From Bryopsis sp. KO-2023 (taxonomy: Eukaryota; Chlorophyta; Ulvophyceae; Bryopsidales; Bryopsidaceae): a stretch of 64,000 nucleotides of DNA. The position numbers and the translations under genes were made by a program. Below the pieces are notes generated by a model, which did no database searches, was not told the origin of the DNA, and worked only from the letters and a program-made list of their open reading frames with translations. Of this stretch, positions 23,757-34,389 are shown piece by piece (the stretch's first letter is position 1; every line of letters starts with the position of its first letter). The DNA lies in the NCBI GenBank assembly GCA_030272585.1, contig BSYQ01000001.1, positions 5,642,001 through 5,706,000 of the forward strand, in the 5' to 3' direction.

Positions 23757-26700
23757 ATGGACTCGAGAAAGAGGAAAATTGGCGAACCCCCGCCCCACGT
23801 TAAACGGACCAAGCTCACCACAAAGGCCCCTCCGAACGGCCCCACTAAAATAAAACTGTTGGACGGCATCGTCCCCCGGCCAGACAACCGAAAAAGAAAA
23901 AACAGACCACGACCTCCCCCACGAGGTGGAGGCGGGCTGTCCGGTGAAGGCACCGCAGGCCAGCAGTCCAATGCACAGGGGGGAAACAGGTCCCAGCCTT
24001 CAGGGGACAGACTGATAAGAACGATAATCAATGGCTGCCTCTGGCATGAGGACTGTAAATCGCTAATGCCAGAACTGCCCGGGGAGGCACCCCTGTGTTT
24101 TTCATCGGCAAACGAGTACATACGAACATATGAGCCCCTATTGCAAGAAGAGGGAAGGGAATCTTTGAAAACCAACTGGGTGGATGCTTGTGAGGCTGGA
24201 AACTGCTGGGCAGTGCGGGTGGCCAAGGTGGAGCATATGAAAGGTGGGGGGGCGAAGCTGGAGGTGGAACTGTCAAAGCACTTGGGGGGAAGGCGTGACA
24301 CCCCCAACCCAAACTCGATCGTTGTTCTGTCGTCATTCTGCCCACCCAAAAAGAACCCAGCAGAACACCTCCAAAGCGCTCTGTCTGGAAAGCCCCATCG
24401 GAGGGGTGGATCAGGGAAGGGAGCAGCATCCGGACTCGGCATGGGTGGGGGTGGAGCGGGAGAGGGGGTTCCTGGAATCGTGGCAGGATTGGTGGGTCCA
24501 TCAAACAAGGAGGTGCCTCAGAGATTGTTTGTCGAAGTCTTCCCAGAGTGTCCTGGCCATGCTGGGTGTGTGGAAGCTCAATGCCAGAAAGTGCTGAGGA
24601 TGCTGGAGGATAAGCAATTTCAATGGTACCTGGTTCCCACCGGTTCCCTGGTGACCCACATGCGGGAGCACGGTGCATTGATGTCGATCAGGAAACTGAC
24701 ATTCCTCAAGGCTCTTCTCAGGCCAGATCAAGAATTGAACGAGGCGGTCGACGAACTTCCCAGGAAGCTGCCCAGGGAAGTTGGGATGGGGTTGCATGAA
24801 GCAATGAAAAAGACATACGATGGCCCCCAGTCTGACGCGATTGCCATGTGTACAGCCCATTTTGCCACGGATCCTGGGACTGGGAAAGAAGGCCGAAAAG
24901 CTCTCCCTGTCATGTTGATTCAAGGCCCCCCTGGCACGGGGAAAACTCACACAGTCCGAGGTGTTTTGAATTTATGGCATTTGGTCCAGTTCCAACGGTA
25001 CTATGAAAGAGTGATCGGACAATACCGGCCACCATCAGAGGCGGAGTCGAAAAGCAGGGGTGCTGGGGATTGGGCTGGGCTAATGGATCTAATGAAAAGT
25101 GGGGAGATGAGGACCAGCATGAAACCTCGGATTTTGGTGTGTGCTCCATCCAATGCTGCCACAGACGAGCTCCTGGAAAGGATTCTGAAGGAGGGATTCT
25201 TCGATGCCTCTGGGAAGTTGTATTTCCCCAACGTAGTTCGGGTGGGTGCGGAAGCCAGGGTGGGTGCGGAAGTGCTGCCGGTGTCCGAAGGGGTTCGGGC
25301 GGTTTGGGTGGAGGAGATGGTTAATTTTTGGCTGAACATGACTGGAAAAGAGTGGGAAAGACGGATACGCGAGTGTGGAACCAAAAAGCGAGTTTTTTGT
25401 GAGGAAATTGCCGGGTTGGAGGGCCAGATGCGCCGGGATCCCAAAGCTGTGGATAACCTTGCAGGATTTCTGATCGCAAACATGGAAAAACGGGAAAAGA
25501 ACGATATTGAACTCGAGAGGTTGGAGATCGTGCAGCCACTGCTGTGCGGGTCACATCCTGGTGCATTGAGGGAAGCCAGGGAGAAGCTGGAGCTGTCGTA
25601 CATGGATCATGCGGAAATGGTGTTCACCACGCTGTCCAGCACCGGAAAGAAGGTATTTTCCAAGGTGAAAAGAGGATTCGAGACGGTGTTAATCGATGAG
25701 GCGGCCCAGGCCTGTGAAGTGGCAGCTTTGCAGCCGCTGGTGCATGGGTGCAATCATTGCGTCCTTGTTGGGGATCCCCAACAGCTACCCGCAACGATGC
25801 TTTCACAAAAGGCAAAGGAATTGAACATGGAGAGGAGCCTGTTCGAGAGGCTGCAGTGCGCGGGGGCACCAGTAAAGGTCCTGACGATCCAATACAGAAT
25901 GCACCCCCAGATCCGTCAATTTCCGTCGGCGTATTTCTATGATAACAGCTTGGTGGACGGACAGAACATCTTGAAGGACTCCTTCCACGAGTTCTACAGC
26001 CACTCCTTGTTGAAGCCTTATGTTTTGTTCGATGTTGCATCGGGTCAGCACGAAAGGCAAAACTCAGGCTCCCTTCAAAATCAGGTCGAGGCTCAGATGG
26101 CTGTCGCTCTGTTCAAGGAATTGAGGGATTGGTTGATAAAGGAGGCGGCAAAGTTGAGAGGGGAAGGCAAGCCTCCACTGCGATCTGTTCGAGTCGGTGT
26201 CGTCACTCCATATAAGAGCCAGCGAAAATGCCTCAAGGACACTTTCACCAGAGTTCTGGGGGAACGGATAGCCAATGAGGTCAAAATTGCAACAATAGAT
26301 TCCTTCCAAGGCAAACAATGCGACGTAGTGATTCTATCGTGTGTTAGGGCATGCAATAGATCCTCTGGGGTGGGTTTTGTGGCAGACATTCGTCGAATGA
26401 ATGTTGCAATCACTCGGGCCAAGAGGGCTTTGTGGGTGTTGGGGAATTTCCGCACTCTGAAGGCCAATGCTGCTTGGTCTGCCCTGATTGTAGATGCAGA
26501 AAAGAGGGGCTGTATCATTCAGAACGCCATCGCCAAGGAGCTGTTTCCACACCAACCTCAATTCCAGACGAGTACAGAGTGCAAGGGTGATGAGGATAAG
26601 ATGGATATTGACTCGGAAGCGGTGGTGGAAAAGGTCAACCACAGCATGAAGGCACAGAAAGATGATAGACGACATGGGAAACCATATCAAAGGGGGGGTA

Positions 26701-27515
26701 GGGGGAGAGGGAGAGGAGGGCGTGGTAAGGTGCAGCAACTTCAAGGAAATGATCGAGCGTTAAGGACTGAACCAATGGACATTGTGAGAGATGTGGGTGA
26801 AGCGATCCAGTCCAGCAACCAAACCGTCAAGAATGTCCCACAAGATCCAAGAAAGGGAGTTATTGCCCCGGCAGATACAGATGAGATGCAGTCAGCATTT
26901 TTTGGGCAGATGCGTAGACTCCCTGATCCTCGGAAAGCTGTTGTAAATGTGGAAAACAATTCTGGTGGGGGTCTGTCTGGGGAAGGAACTCTGATGAGCC
27001 CCCCCGTTTCGGATGGCATAGTCGGCTCCTCGCAACATGGTGGGTTGATTGGCTTGGGATCCCACGTAAAGTCTGCTCAAGGTGGGGATGTGGTAGGGCC
27101 TCATCAACTCACGATATCAGGACAACCCAAGCGGATGGATGGGTCTCTTGATTGGATTAGCGACAGCCATCAAGTTGCATCACTGCACGAGGCCATTCGT
27201 ATGGCAAAGAACGGCAAGCCCACACAGATTGATGGAGATAGGGAGCAGCAAACCATGTTTCAGAATCAGCCAGGGAGCATTCAGGGTTCGGGACTGCAGC
27301 TTGGAGGAGGGTTTGGGGGGGCAATGATGAGGCCACAGCCGGAGCACCGTCAACAGCATGTTTCTGGTAGTGGAGAGACATCCCGAAGAGGTTGGCGAGG
27401 GAATCATCGAGGCATGGGCAGGGGAGGGGGTCTAATTTCAAGAAAAAGGCATGGATGGTCAAACCGATCCAGAGGAGGTTCACGAGGCGGGGGTGCTCGA
27501 ACAAAAGGGTCTTGA
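23757..27515 (+). CDS. Superfamily 1 RNA/DNA helicase, SEN1/IGHMBP2 type
   Basis: A single uninterrupted ORF of 1252 codons, unusual among these intron-rich genes. The N-terminus is basic (MDSRKRKIGEPPPHVKRTK), a likely nuclear signal. Helicase motifs occur in order: I GPPGTGKTHT (about residue 390), Ia ILVCAPSNAATDELLERIL, II VLIDEAAQACE (about 647), III VGDPQQLPATM (about 672), IV IQYRMHPQIRQFPS, V ATIDSFQGKQCDVVI (about 850) and VI IRRMNVAITRAKRALWVLG (about 880). This is the UPF1/SEN1/SETX/IGHMBP2 group of 5'-3' helicases, which act in transcription termination, R-loop removal and RNA decay. The C-terminal about 320 residues are low complexity with Arg-Gly clusters (RGGRGRGRGGRGK and SRGGSRGGGAR), typical of RNA-binding tails. 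A GGGLSGEGT segment occurs once near each end of the protein. The DEAAQ box and lack of a CH domain argue against UPF1 itself. Confidence 0.93.
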   Translation: MDSRKRKIGEPPPHVKRTKLTTKAPPNGPTKIKLLDGIVPRPDNRKRKNRPRPPPRGGGGLSGEGTAGQQSNAQGGNRSQPSGDRLIRTIINGCLWHEDCKSLMPELPGEAPLCFSSANEYIRTYEPLLQEEGRESLKTNWVDACEAGNCWAVRVAKVEHMKGGGAKLEVELSKHLGGRRDTPNPNSIVVLSSFCPPKKNPAEHLQSALSGKPHRRGGSGKGAASGLGMGGGGAGEGVPGIVAGLVGPSNKEVPQRLFVEVFPECPGHAGCVEAQCQKVLRMLEDKQFQWYLVPTGSLVTHMREHGALMSIRKLTFLKALLRPDQELNEAVDELPRKLPREVGMGLHEAMKKTYDGPQSDAIAMCTAHFATDPGTGKEGRKALPVMLIQGPPGTGKTHTVRGVLNLWHLVQFQRYYERVIGQYRPPSEAESKSRGAGDWAGLMDLMKSGEMRTSMKPRILVCAPSNAATDELLERILKEGFFDASGKLYFPNVVRVGAEARVGAEVLPVSEGVRAVWVEEMVNFWLNMTGKEWERRIRECGTKKRVFCEEIAGLEGQMRRDPKAVDNLAGFLIANMEKREKNDIELERLEIVQPLLCGSHPGALREAREKLELSYMDHAEMVFTTLSSTGKKVFSKVKRGFETVLIDEAAQACEVAALQPLVHGCNHCVLVGDPQQLPATMLSQKAKELNMERSLFERLQCAGAPVKVLTIQYRMHPQIRQFPSAYFYDNSLVDGQNILKDSFHEFYSHSLLKPYVLFDVASGQHERQNSGSLQNQVEAQMAVALFKELRDWLIKEAAKLRGEGKPPLRSVRVGVVTPYKSQRKCLKDTFTRVLGERIANEVKIATIDSFQGKQCDVVILSCVRACNRSSGVGFVADIRRMNVAITRAKRALWVLGNFRTLKANAAWSALIVDAEKRGCIIQNAIAKELFPHQPQFQTSTECKGDEDKMDIDSEAVVEKVNHSMKAQKDDRRHGKPYQRGGRGRGRGGRGKVQQLQGNDRALRTEPMDIVRDVGEAIQSSNQTVKNVPQDPRKGVIAPADTDEMQSAFFGQMRRLPDPRKAVVNVENNSGGGLSGEGTLMSPPVSDGIVGSSQHGGLIGLGSHVKSAQGGDVVGPHQLTISGQPKRMDGSLDWISDSHQVASLHEAIRMAKNGKPTQIDGDREQQTMFQNQPGSIQGSGLQLGGGFGGAMMRPQPEHRQQHVSGSGETSRRGWRGNHRGMGRGGGLISRKRHGWSNRSRGGSRGGGARTKGS

Positions 27516-28152
27516 ATATGCATTGTCACATCAAATCAGAGATTGTGGATTTGTAGAGATTTTTGCTATTGGAAGGGATTGGAAACAGACACAAATTTTG
27601 TACTTATACTTCGGAAAAGATATAGTCGACTGGGGGAGAGAAGGTTGAGAGTAATTTGTCATTGCCTCCATGTTGGGGCAATTCTGAGACAAGGGGAAAG
27701 GATTCTCATAAAAATGCTTTTCACATAGTTTATGTCAGAAGATCCCTAGTGGATTTTTTTTGTGGGTGGACGTTTTTGAACACGGTGTTTCAAAAAGCAA
27801 GGATAGTTATCATTGTTGACAAATCCTATCTCCCAGTAAGATTGCGGAAAATCTGTGGCAGGCAGCTCCACTCTGGCAGTTTTGCCAAACAATCGTTTTA
27901 GCTGCCAAGGCAAAATGGTGAGAAGGACCAGTTGCTTTTTTTTTCAAGAAGGATGATTTGCTCATTCAACAGCCTTTATGCTGAAATGGCATTGATGGCT
28001 TCTCCCAAGTCTGACCATGTCAAATGACACCAAAATACAAATCCTTATGTCCGCAATCGACAAACAGTGTACAATGACTAAGCATCGGAAGAGGGTGCCG
28101 ACTTTTACAACATCAGAGAAAAACATATTCCCAAATTTTGATCTGTTGAGAT
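27516..28152. other. Intergenic region
   Basis: The 637 bp between the convergent 3' ends of the helicase (+) and the desulfurase (-). AT-rich with T-runs; no gene was recognised. Confidence 0.5.
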
Positions 28153-30504
28153 CTACTTGACTCCTTGCACAATGATTTCAGCAGCCCGAGCAACATCTTC
28201 AAGGGTGGTGTGCCGTCCAGTGGATAATCTCAGAGTCCCCTTTGCGGCCTCCCCTGGCACCTACTCACAATCATGCAGCAAATCACTGTTGTACAGGCTG
28301 ACTGCTGCTAAAAGTGCAATGACTTTGCTCAGTGCATGTCCAAAAGGTGCTCCGATCAACAACATAAAAGGTACCCTGAATGTTGTACCTTCATGGCCTC
28401 AAGTACAGGTGAAGATGAATGCTCTCCTGAATGGCACGCTGACCCAGCAGACGCTGCTAAAGTTTCCCCTAACCCAGAAAGCAGCTTGTTCGAGTCCAAT
28501 CCATCAATGCTGACATTCAAAGTGTTGGGGAGTCTCTTGGAAGGGTCTGTGGGGCCATTCAGATGAACGGAATCAGCCCCCAGTCCTGATATGAGGCATT
28601 CGTGCAGCTTTTCCCGTGTTTGCATCATGTTTTGATAAATCGCTGTGGCTTCCTTTCTTGCGATTTCACAAGCCATTCCAAGACCCACCACCTGAAGGAC
28701 ATTCTCAGTCCCTGGACGAGATCCCGCTTCCTGACCACCCCCACGCAACAAAGGTTCCAGCTGAACACCAGACCTATGCTGCCACAATTTGAGACAAGGC
28801 AATCTCAGTCAACAAAACTATGTACTGCATTCCAATCAGAGGAATCCTTTACTGTGTCCAAACATATGACAATAAGTAGAACGGAGTGTGGGAAACCCTT
28901 GCACAATATTACCGTATGTACAGAGCAGCCACTCCTTTTGGAGCTCCAAGCTTATGCCCGACAATGGACAGCATATCAACTCCCAGACTTTGGACATTCA
29001 GAGACACCTGGATGATAAACAATGTGGATTAGAGTGGCAGTTTCAGTGGTTGGCAAAGCTTTCAACTTCTCCTGTTCTGAAGGGGGGGGGGGTCAGTCAC
29101 CTTGCCAAGACTCTGGGCTCCATCACAATGGATGAGTGCCTGCGGTGTCGCTTGCCTCACAGCAGCAGTGATTTCTTCGAGTGGCTGAATAGCCCCCACC
29201 TCATTGTTGCTGTGCATTATTGAAACCAGGACGGTGGATTCCGGGTCGATGGATGCAATGACATCTTGTGGCCTCACCAAACCTTGTTCCGTAACAGGGA
29301 CTGCAGTGAAAGTCAAGAGTCCCTTCACACAGAAAACAAGACTCTTCGGTCAATAGGAACCCGCATTGCCAATAAAAAATGAGTCACATGGCGGATTCCC
29401 CACATGCATTCCAAGCAGAGTCAATTAGCAATGCACTCGTTCGTCTTATGCTGATGATCTCTTTTCGGGCTCTTCTTTCTTTTTTTCTTATTGCCCTGTA
29501 TTTTGTGTGTAGAAAACCTCCCAATGTCGACACTAGAGTGGAAAAAACTGCACCAGGTACATCCAGACCTGCTCTTTCAGTGCAATCAGATAATTGAGAA
29601 CAGCAGGGTGCTCCACTGCACTTGTGACCACATGCGGACATTTGAGGCCTCTTTTCCTGGCCATGGCAATGCTCCCCCAAATTGCCCAGTTGTTGCTCTC
29701 TGTTCCACAGCTTGTGAAGTATATCTCAGATGGCGAACATCCAATCAAGCCTGCCACCTGTTTCCTGGCATCCTCCACGGCCCCATGACACTGCAAAGAC
29801 AGCTCAGGTTTCAACATTAACCACCCAACCTAGAACATCCTCAGCCTTTGTACTTCTCAAGTAAACAAGCTTTTCAGTAGAAAATAAAACACAAGAAGTT
29901 GGCAATGGGGACTGACCTTTGTCCCATAAATGTGCTTGCTCGAGGGGTTCCTGCATGTTGATGTGGGCAACAATCAGTTCAAGTTTCAAGTGAAATATGT
30001 TCCATAGACCTCCAGTGCAAAACCTCACCCAAAATGTTTATGAAGAAAAGGGTTCATTGCCTCAGCCACCTGCATTCACATCAAAGCTGTGATCAATCAA
30101 AGGGGGAACTGACAATGGATATTCTGACTTCGCCGACTGAAAGCTTGCAACTGTCAGCATGGACTCAACTGAAATCGAATCAAGACCACCAACATTCTAA
30201 TCTGCTCAGTGACTCAGTACCGAGGAATTGTTCTGAAATTGTGTTTGTTGTTGAGAAGATCGACTGATGTTGGTAGAACAGCTGCAACCTCTGGATAGAT
30301 TGGTGTGGTTGCATTGTAGTCCAAATAGATGCAGCCAGTTTCCTCAAATATTGGCAGGGTTCGTCCTGTCCACTTTGTTCCATCCATAGCCCATGCACGC
30401 GATTGCCTTGTCCCAGCGATGACTCTCTGCTCCCGTGCTAGCCCCACAAGGAACCGCTTTTCAATGGGCAGGGATTGAGATATGCGAGATGCTGAGACAA
30501 CCAT
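28153..30504 (-). CDS. NifS-like cysteine desulfurase / selenocysteine lyase
   Basis: Eight phase-consistent exons (30504-30289, 30069-30029, 29950-29917, 29790-29569, 29322-29101, 29007-28913, 28773-28389, 28260-28153) give 440 residues; a start at 30387 is also possible. This is a class V aminotransferase-fold, PLP-dependent enzyme. Signatures are IYLDYNATTPIYPEV, FGNPSSKHIYG, TSCGTESNNWAI, SSVEH-like TSAVEHPAVL, HSNNEVGAIQPL, HCDGAQSLGK, SIVGHKLGAPKG (PLP lysine), GGGQEAGSRPGTEN and SAGSACHSGEHSSSPVL (the mobile-loop cysteine). The end reads TLRLSTGRHTT. It removes sulfur or selenium from cysteine or selenocysteine. The CHSG-E loop and GGGQE box resemble selenocysteine lyase and related eukaryotic desulfurases, so substrate is undecided. 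The basic, Ser/Arg-containing N-terminus (VVSASRISQSLP...) could target an organelle. Confidence 0.9.
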
Positions 30505-31097
30505 GCCGCCTCGTGTTGGAGGGAGACATGCTTTCCCTATATAAGTTGGTCTTGTCGCATTTTTATGTCGATTTGACAAATCGAATTCACAAGGAGCGGA
30601 AGAACAATTCGATTCCAGATTCGAGGTCCCTTCCGGGTTTGCGGTGGGTTGGGCCTCACTCGCCTAACAAAAAATTAGCAGTGTTTGGTGCCCCTGGCAT
30701 GCATGGAAACTCCCAGCACTGTTATTCGCGACCACCGCCGCCATAATGCTCAGCATCACATGCTTGACGCTGTGGAGACGGGCCATCGTGGAATCGAGCC
30801 GTTCCCCACAGCATTTCTTTCCAGCTCTGCCCAGGGTCCCTCCTATCTTGGAAAAAGACGATTACCAGTAATCCTAACAAGGGCCAAGTGGCGGCGTAAA
30901 AAATCGTCAGAACCCCACCCGAATCCAAAACTGAAAAGTCGTCAATGGCCCCCGCCCGTCATGGCGGCGCTGCAACCGACGATAATGGGAACATGTTTCG
31001 CACTCACCACCACATCACTGGATCGCATCACCCCCTCCGCCCAAAATTCCCCCACCCGCAACAATGCTTCCCCCCACGAGCAATTCAGCACGTCAAC
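30505..31097. other. Gap upstream of divergent genes
   Basis: Between the desulfurase start (-) and the next plus-strand ORF. It contains proline/histidine-type noise frames and probably the promoters of both flanking genes. Confidence 0.4.
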
Positions 31098-31385
31098 ATG
31101 CACAGTGGATCATGCACCCTGCGAGCGGTCCAACCACGAGTGCTGAGAACCAATCGAGCGAAAGCATGGTGGAGTCCTGAGATTAAGCCCATCTTCTTAA
31201 GAAGCAGGGCCTTTCAAACAGCGAAGCTGTCTTGCCGCTGCTCCAGCGAAAGGGATACCCAAACTAAAACAGGTGGGGACGGACAAAATACACAGCGGGG
31301 AGAGCCTTTTGAGTGGCAGCAAACCCTTGTCTTGGCTGTGTTCATGTATGTCATGGGTGCATGGATTATTCACAATTACATTTGA
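31098..31385 (+). CDS. Small ORF with one membrane segment, or upstream exon of SPP gene
   Basis: A 95-residue ATG frame (MHSGSCTLRAVQPRVLRTNR...) with a basic, Ser/Ala-rich N-terminus resembling an organelle transit peptide, followed by WQQTLVLAVFMYVMGAWII, one hydrophobic span, and a stop. It could be a small organellar membrane protein. Alternatively the first part is a transit-peptide exon spliced at about 31270 (AAAACAG/GTGGGG) into the protease gene downstream; the phases tried did not fit cleanly. No family was recognised. Confidence 0.35.
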   Translation: MHSGSCTLRAVQPRVLRTNRAKAWWSPEIKPIFLRSRAFQTAKLSCRCSSERDTQTKTGGDGQNTQRGEPFEWQQTLVLAVFMYVMGAWIIHNYI

Positions 31386-31446
31386 TTGGGTGTTGTCATT
31401 AATGGAGAGAAGCACCCAGAGCAATCAGCAACTTCTTGACAATTGC

Positions 31447-33928
31447 AAGGGCCCAGATATCCCGCTGCCGGGTAGATCCTGAATGTGTTTCATTGGTGGG
31501 GACTTTCCAATCAGAGTCCCTTGAAGTTTCGACCTCTGATAAGAATGGAAATGGAAATGGAGCTTCTCTTGTGGAATCATCATCCAATGGAGCTTCTCCT
31601 GTGGAATTATCATCCAATGGTGCGGACCTATTGATCAGTCCCTCTCAGACAGACGAATCAGTGGAGCCATGGCTGTGGGAAGATTCTCAGGATGCCGTCG
31701 TTGCTTATGGCGTCCTTTTTGGACTCATAGCCCTGGGAATGACTCCTGTATTGCCCACCATTAAGTTTGGTGAACTCTTCTATTTCATGGGCCTCGCAAC
31801 CACCACAATTTATATCGGTGCACACAGGAGCTTGGGGGCAAAGCAACGGCAGCAAATAACTGTCAAGGAGGTGGGCTTGCTTTGATTGTCGTAACCACTG
31901 AATTTGCAAGAAAAGTTTGCTTTTTGGGAAACATTCTGTGTCATTACTTTTTTAGTCCTTTAGGTTGAAGATTATATTTTATGCCTTGGAATTTGTAGTA
32001 CATGGATTCACACTGGACGATTTTTTCTAGCCAGGCCGTCTATGATTGATGCCCCACCTTGTCAAATATTCTGGCCACACAGGGACGTACCCATTCCAAA
32101 ACTACACAAATGATAAAATCATGCTGAGAGAATGTGTATATCTTTACATACATGTTTTCCCCACGAAGCAGAAAATCTGGGAAGAGAAAAAGAAGAAATG
32201 CTTGCTAACTGAGTAATTGCATTAAGTGTTTACTTCAGTGATTCCTTTTTCTTTCTTTTAAATCTCCTTTATGTTGGGACTCAGTAGGGCGCATTGGCTC
32301 CAATACTTGCATCAGGGGTTCTCTTTGGCGGGTATCTTCTCATCAAGTTTTTCCCCAACCTGTCTCTCCAAACATTCATCAACCTTTACTTCGGTATTTT
32401 GGGGACTGGTGCGGTGGCTGGGGCAGCGTCTCCTCTCTTTGCCAGGTTTCCTTTCGCGGATGCTTTGACCATAAAATTCCCCAAGTGGTTGGCTGCTGAT
32501 GAGGAAGGCGAGGGCTTGGAAACGCCATGGACTTCTCTGGTTGCTGTTGGCTTGGGGTTCGCACTCGTGGTGGCTGATGTTATGTGTGAGCATCAAAACT
32601 ATACACTCAACAACATCCTTGCATGCCTGATTGTAACCGACATCTTGCAGGCAAGTCAGTTTTGGCCTGTAACTCTTCTTTCCTGCTCACTGGTGATTTT
32701 CGAGCATCTTTGAACATGCATCTTTTGCATAGCTCTTGCTTTTCTTCACCAACCAGGAAATCGATCTGGATTGGTCGGTGTTGTGTAAGTGGCGAAACTT
32801 TTGTTCTCACAGCTATTAGGGTTGCGGAGCTTCAAAACAGCTGCTGTTCTGCTGGTGGGATTGCTGTGCTACGACGTCTTTTGGGTGTTTGGCAGCCCGA
32901 AGGTCGTGGGGGACAATGTGATGCTGACGGTTGCCACCTCAAATCTGATCGAAGGCCCCTTCAAGCTTCTGTTTCCCAGAGCTGTTGGCGGCATGGGTGA
33001 AGGGGCAGGCTACCCGTTCTCGCTGTTGGGACTTGGAGATGTCGCAGTGCCAGGTACATTACAACTGTCCAGACTTTGCACAGGGAATCAGAAGTGGAAA
33101 AGGATTAGTGCTGCTTGTAATAATGGTATTCGATACGGAGCATTAAATTTCCCACTGGAGACTATAGTTGCTGTGCTGGTTCTGCTTGGGGGTAGTGCAA
33201 GGTGGTCTTGGAACAAGATGGATACCCATATTGTGAGCTTCTGTAGGTTTTTTGGCTTGTCTTGCTTTGCGGTATGATGCAACGCGCTCCATAGACATGA
33301 AAGCAAGGGCAGTAGCTGCTGCTGATGCAATGAAAGATGCCATATCCGCTCTCAAGACAGATGCTTCCGATGAAGAAATCATGGATGCAACCCAGTCAGC
33401 TGCCTTCGAGGTTCGCCCGAATTTATTACTTTGTTGCCCTGAGAATCCCATTACTCCAACACAAATCAAGCAGCAGAATAGTGTCTGCACCAGGAATGTT
33501 TTGGTCTTTAGCTTTTGCCAGGTTTCTGAACGTGATCTGTGCTGAGCCAGGCATACGACAATGTTGCTGATGAGCAACAGAGGCAGCAAGTTCAAGACGG
33601 TGACAGTGCTCCATCGAAAGAGGTCAAACCCCCCATCAGTGATGCGATCTTATCCTCACGAACCTACTTCAATCCGACTCTGGCTGCGTATGCAGCTGGC
33701 TTGCTGGTTGCTTTCGGTGCGAATGCAATCACTCGTCTCGGCCAGCCTGCCTTGCTTTACTTGGTGCCTTTCACGCTCGGAACGATTGGAGTCAAGGCTG
33801 CCTCCAGGAACGAGCTGGGGAGGCTCTGGGACTTCAGGGATGCCCCCACTCGCAGCCCATTGGATGTATTGAAGGAGAAAGAAAAGGAGGAGAAAGAAAA
33901 GAAGGAGAATGAAAAGAATGGGAACTGA
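31447..33928 (+). CDS. SPP: Signal peptide peptidase (SPP), intramembrane aspartyl protease
   Basis: Phase-consistent exons: one ending at 31870, then 32288-32650, 32813-33053, 33247-33410 and 33551-33928; the 5' end is unresolved because the first exon has no ATG in frame. The protein has about nine hydrophobic segments and the three SPP/presenilin motifs: YD in LLCYDVFWVFG, GLGD in LLGLGDVAVPG, and PAL in LGQPALLYLVPFTLG. The two aspartates are the catalytic pair that cuts leftover signal peptides and other single-span helices within the membrane. TM1 is DAVVAYGVLFGLIALGM. SPP lies in the ER in other eukaryotes. The N-terminal region before TM1 is low complexity with a Ser/Asn tandem repeat. 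A lysine/glutamate-rich tail (KEKEKEEKEKKENEK) ends the protein. The intron after 32650 appears to start with GC. Confidence 0.9.
31558..31623 (+). repeat. 33-bp in-frame tandem repeat in SPP N-terminus
   Basis: Two copies of a 33-bp unit encoding GAS(L/P)VE(S/L)SSN in tandem, with a third partial copy (GAD) following. It lies before the first membrane segment. Confidence 0.8.
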
Positions 33929-34389
33929 GAAATTGATTCAGAAGAGAAAACCTTGATGAGGCATTTTTTTTAGCGTCACTGTATTCTTTCCATTTTTTTG
34001 TCCACACGCAAGGATGGGGTATATGGGTTGTCCAAAGCCAGAGTTTTGAGTGGAATATACCGGTGTTTTTCAGTTACTTTTCCCCCACCTCTCACAAAAC
34101 CCACCTTGTGATAGTGAGCGAGTGTTGAGTGCTTTTTTCTAAGATGTTGCTGAGTCTGACACAGTTCAGGGGGCACTGTGTAATTGTTTGGATCAGATGT
34201 ACTATCTGTGGAGTGAAAGTATTGTCATTGATTTACATTCCCACTCTCACAAATTTGATGGTGAACGACACTCGGCCCACATCGCACATGTGCGGCAGAA
34301 CCGTCACAGGTTCGATCAAGCACAAAGAAACAGAGGACAAGAAGACAAGGAATGGCCACCATTTCAATTGAACGTTTCTGAGAGAATCC
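33929..34389. other. Convergent intergenic region
   Basis: The 461 bp between the SPP stop (+) and the next stop on the minus strand. No gene is seen; presumably 3' UTRs. Confidence 0.5.

Noticed and set aside
23681-24678. Long antisense frames within the helicase gene
   Set aside because: Shadows of a GC-rich coding sequence; they contain proline-rich runs typical of antisense translation.
34300-34330. GGTTCGATC resembling a tRNA T-loop
   Set aside because: No matching acceptor, D or anticodon stems around it.
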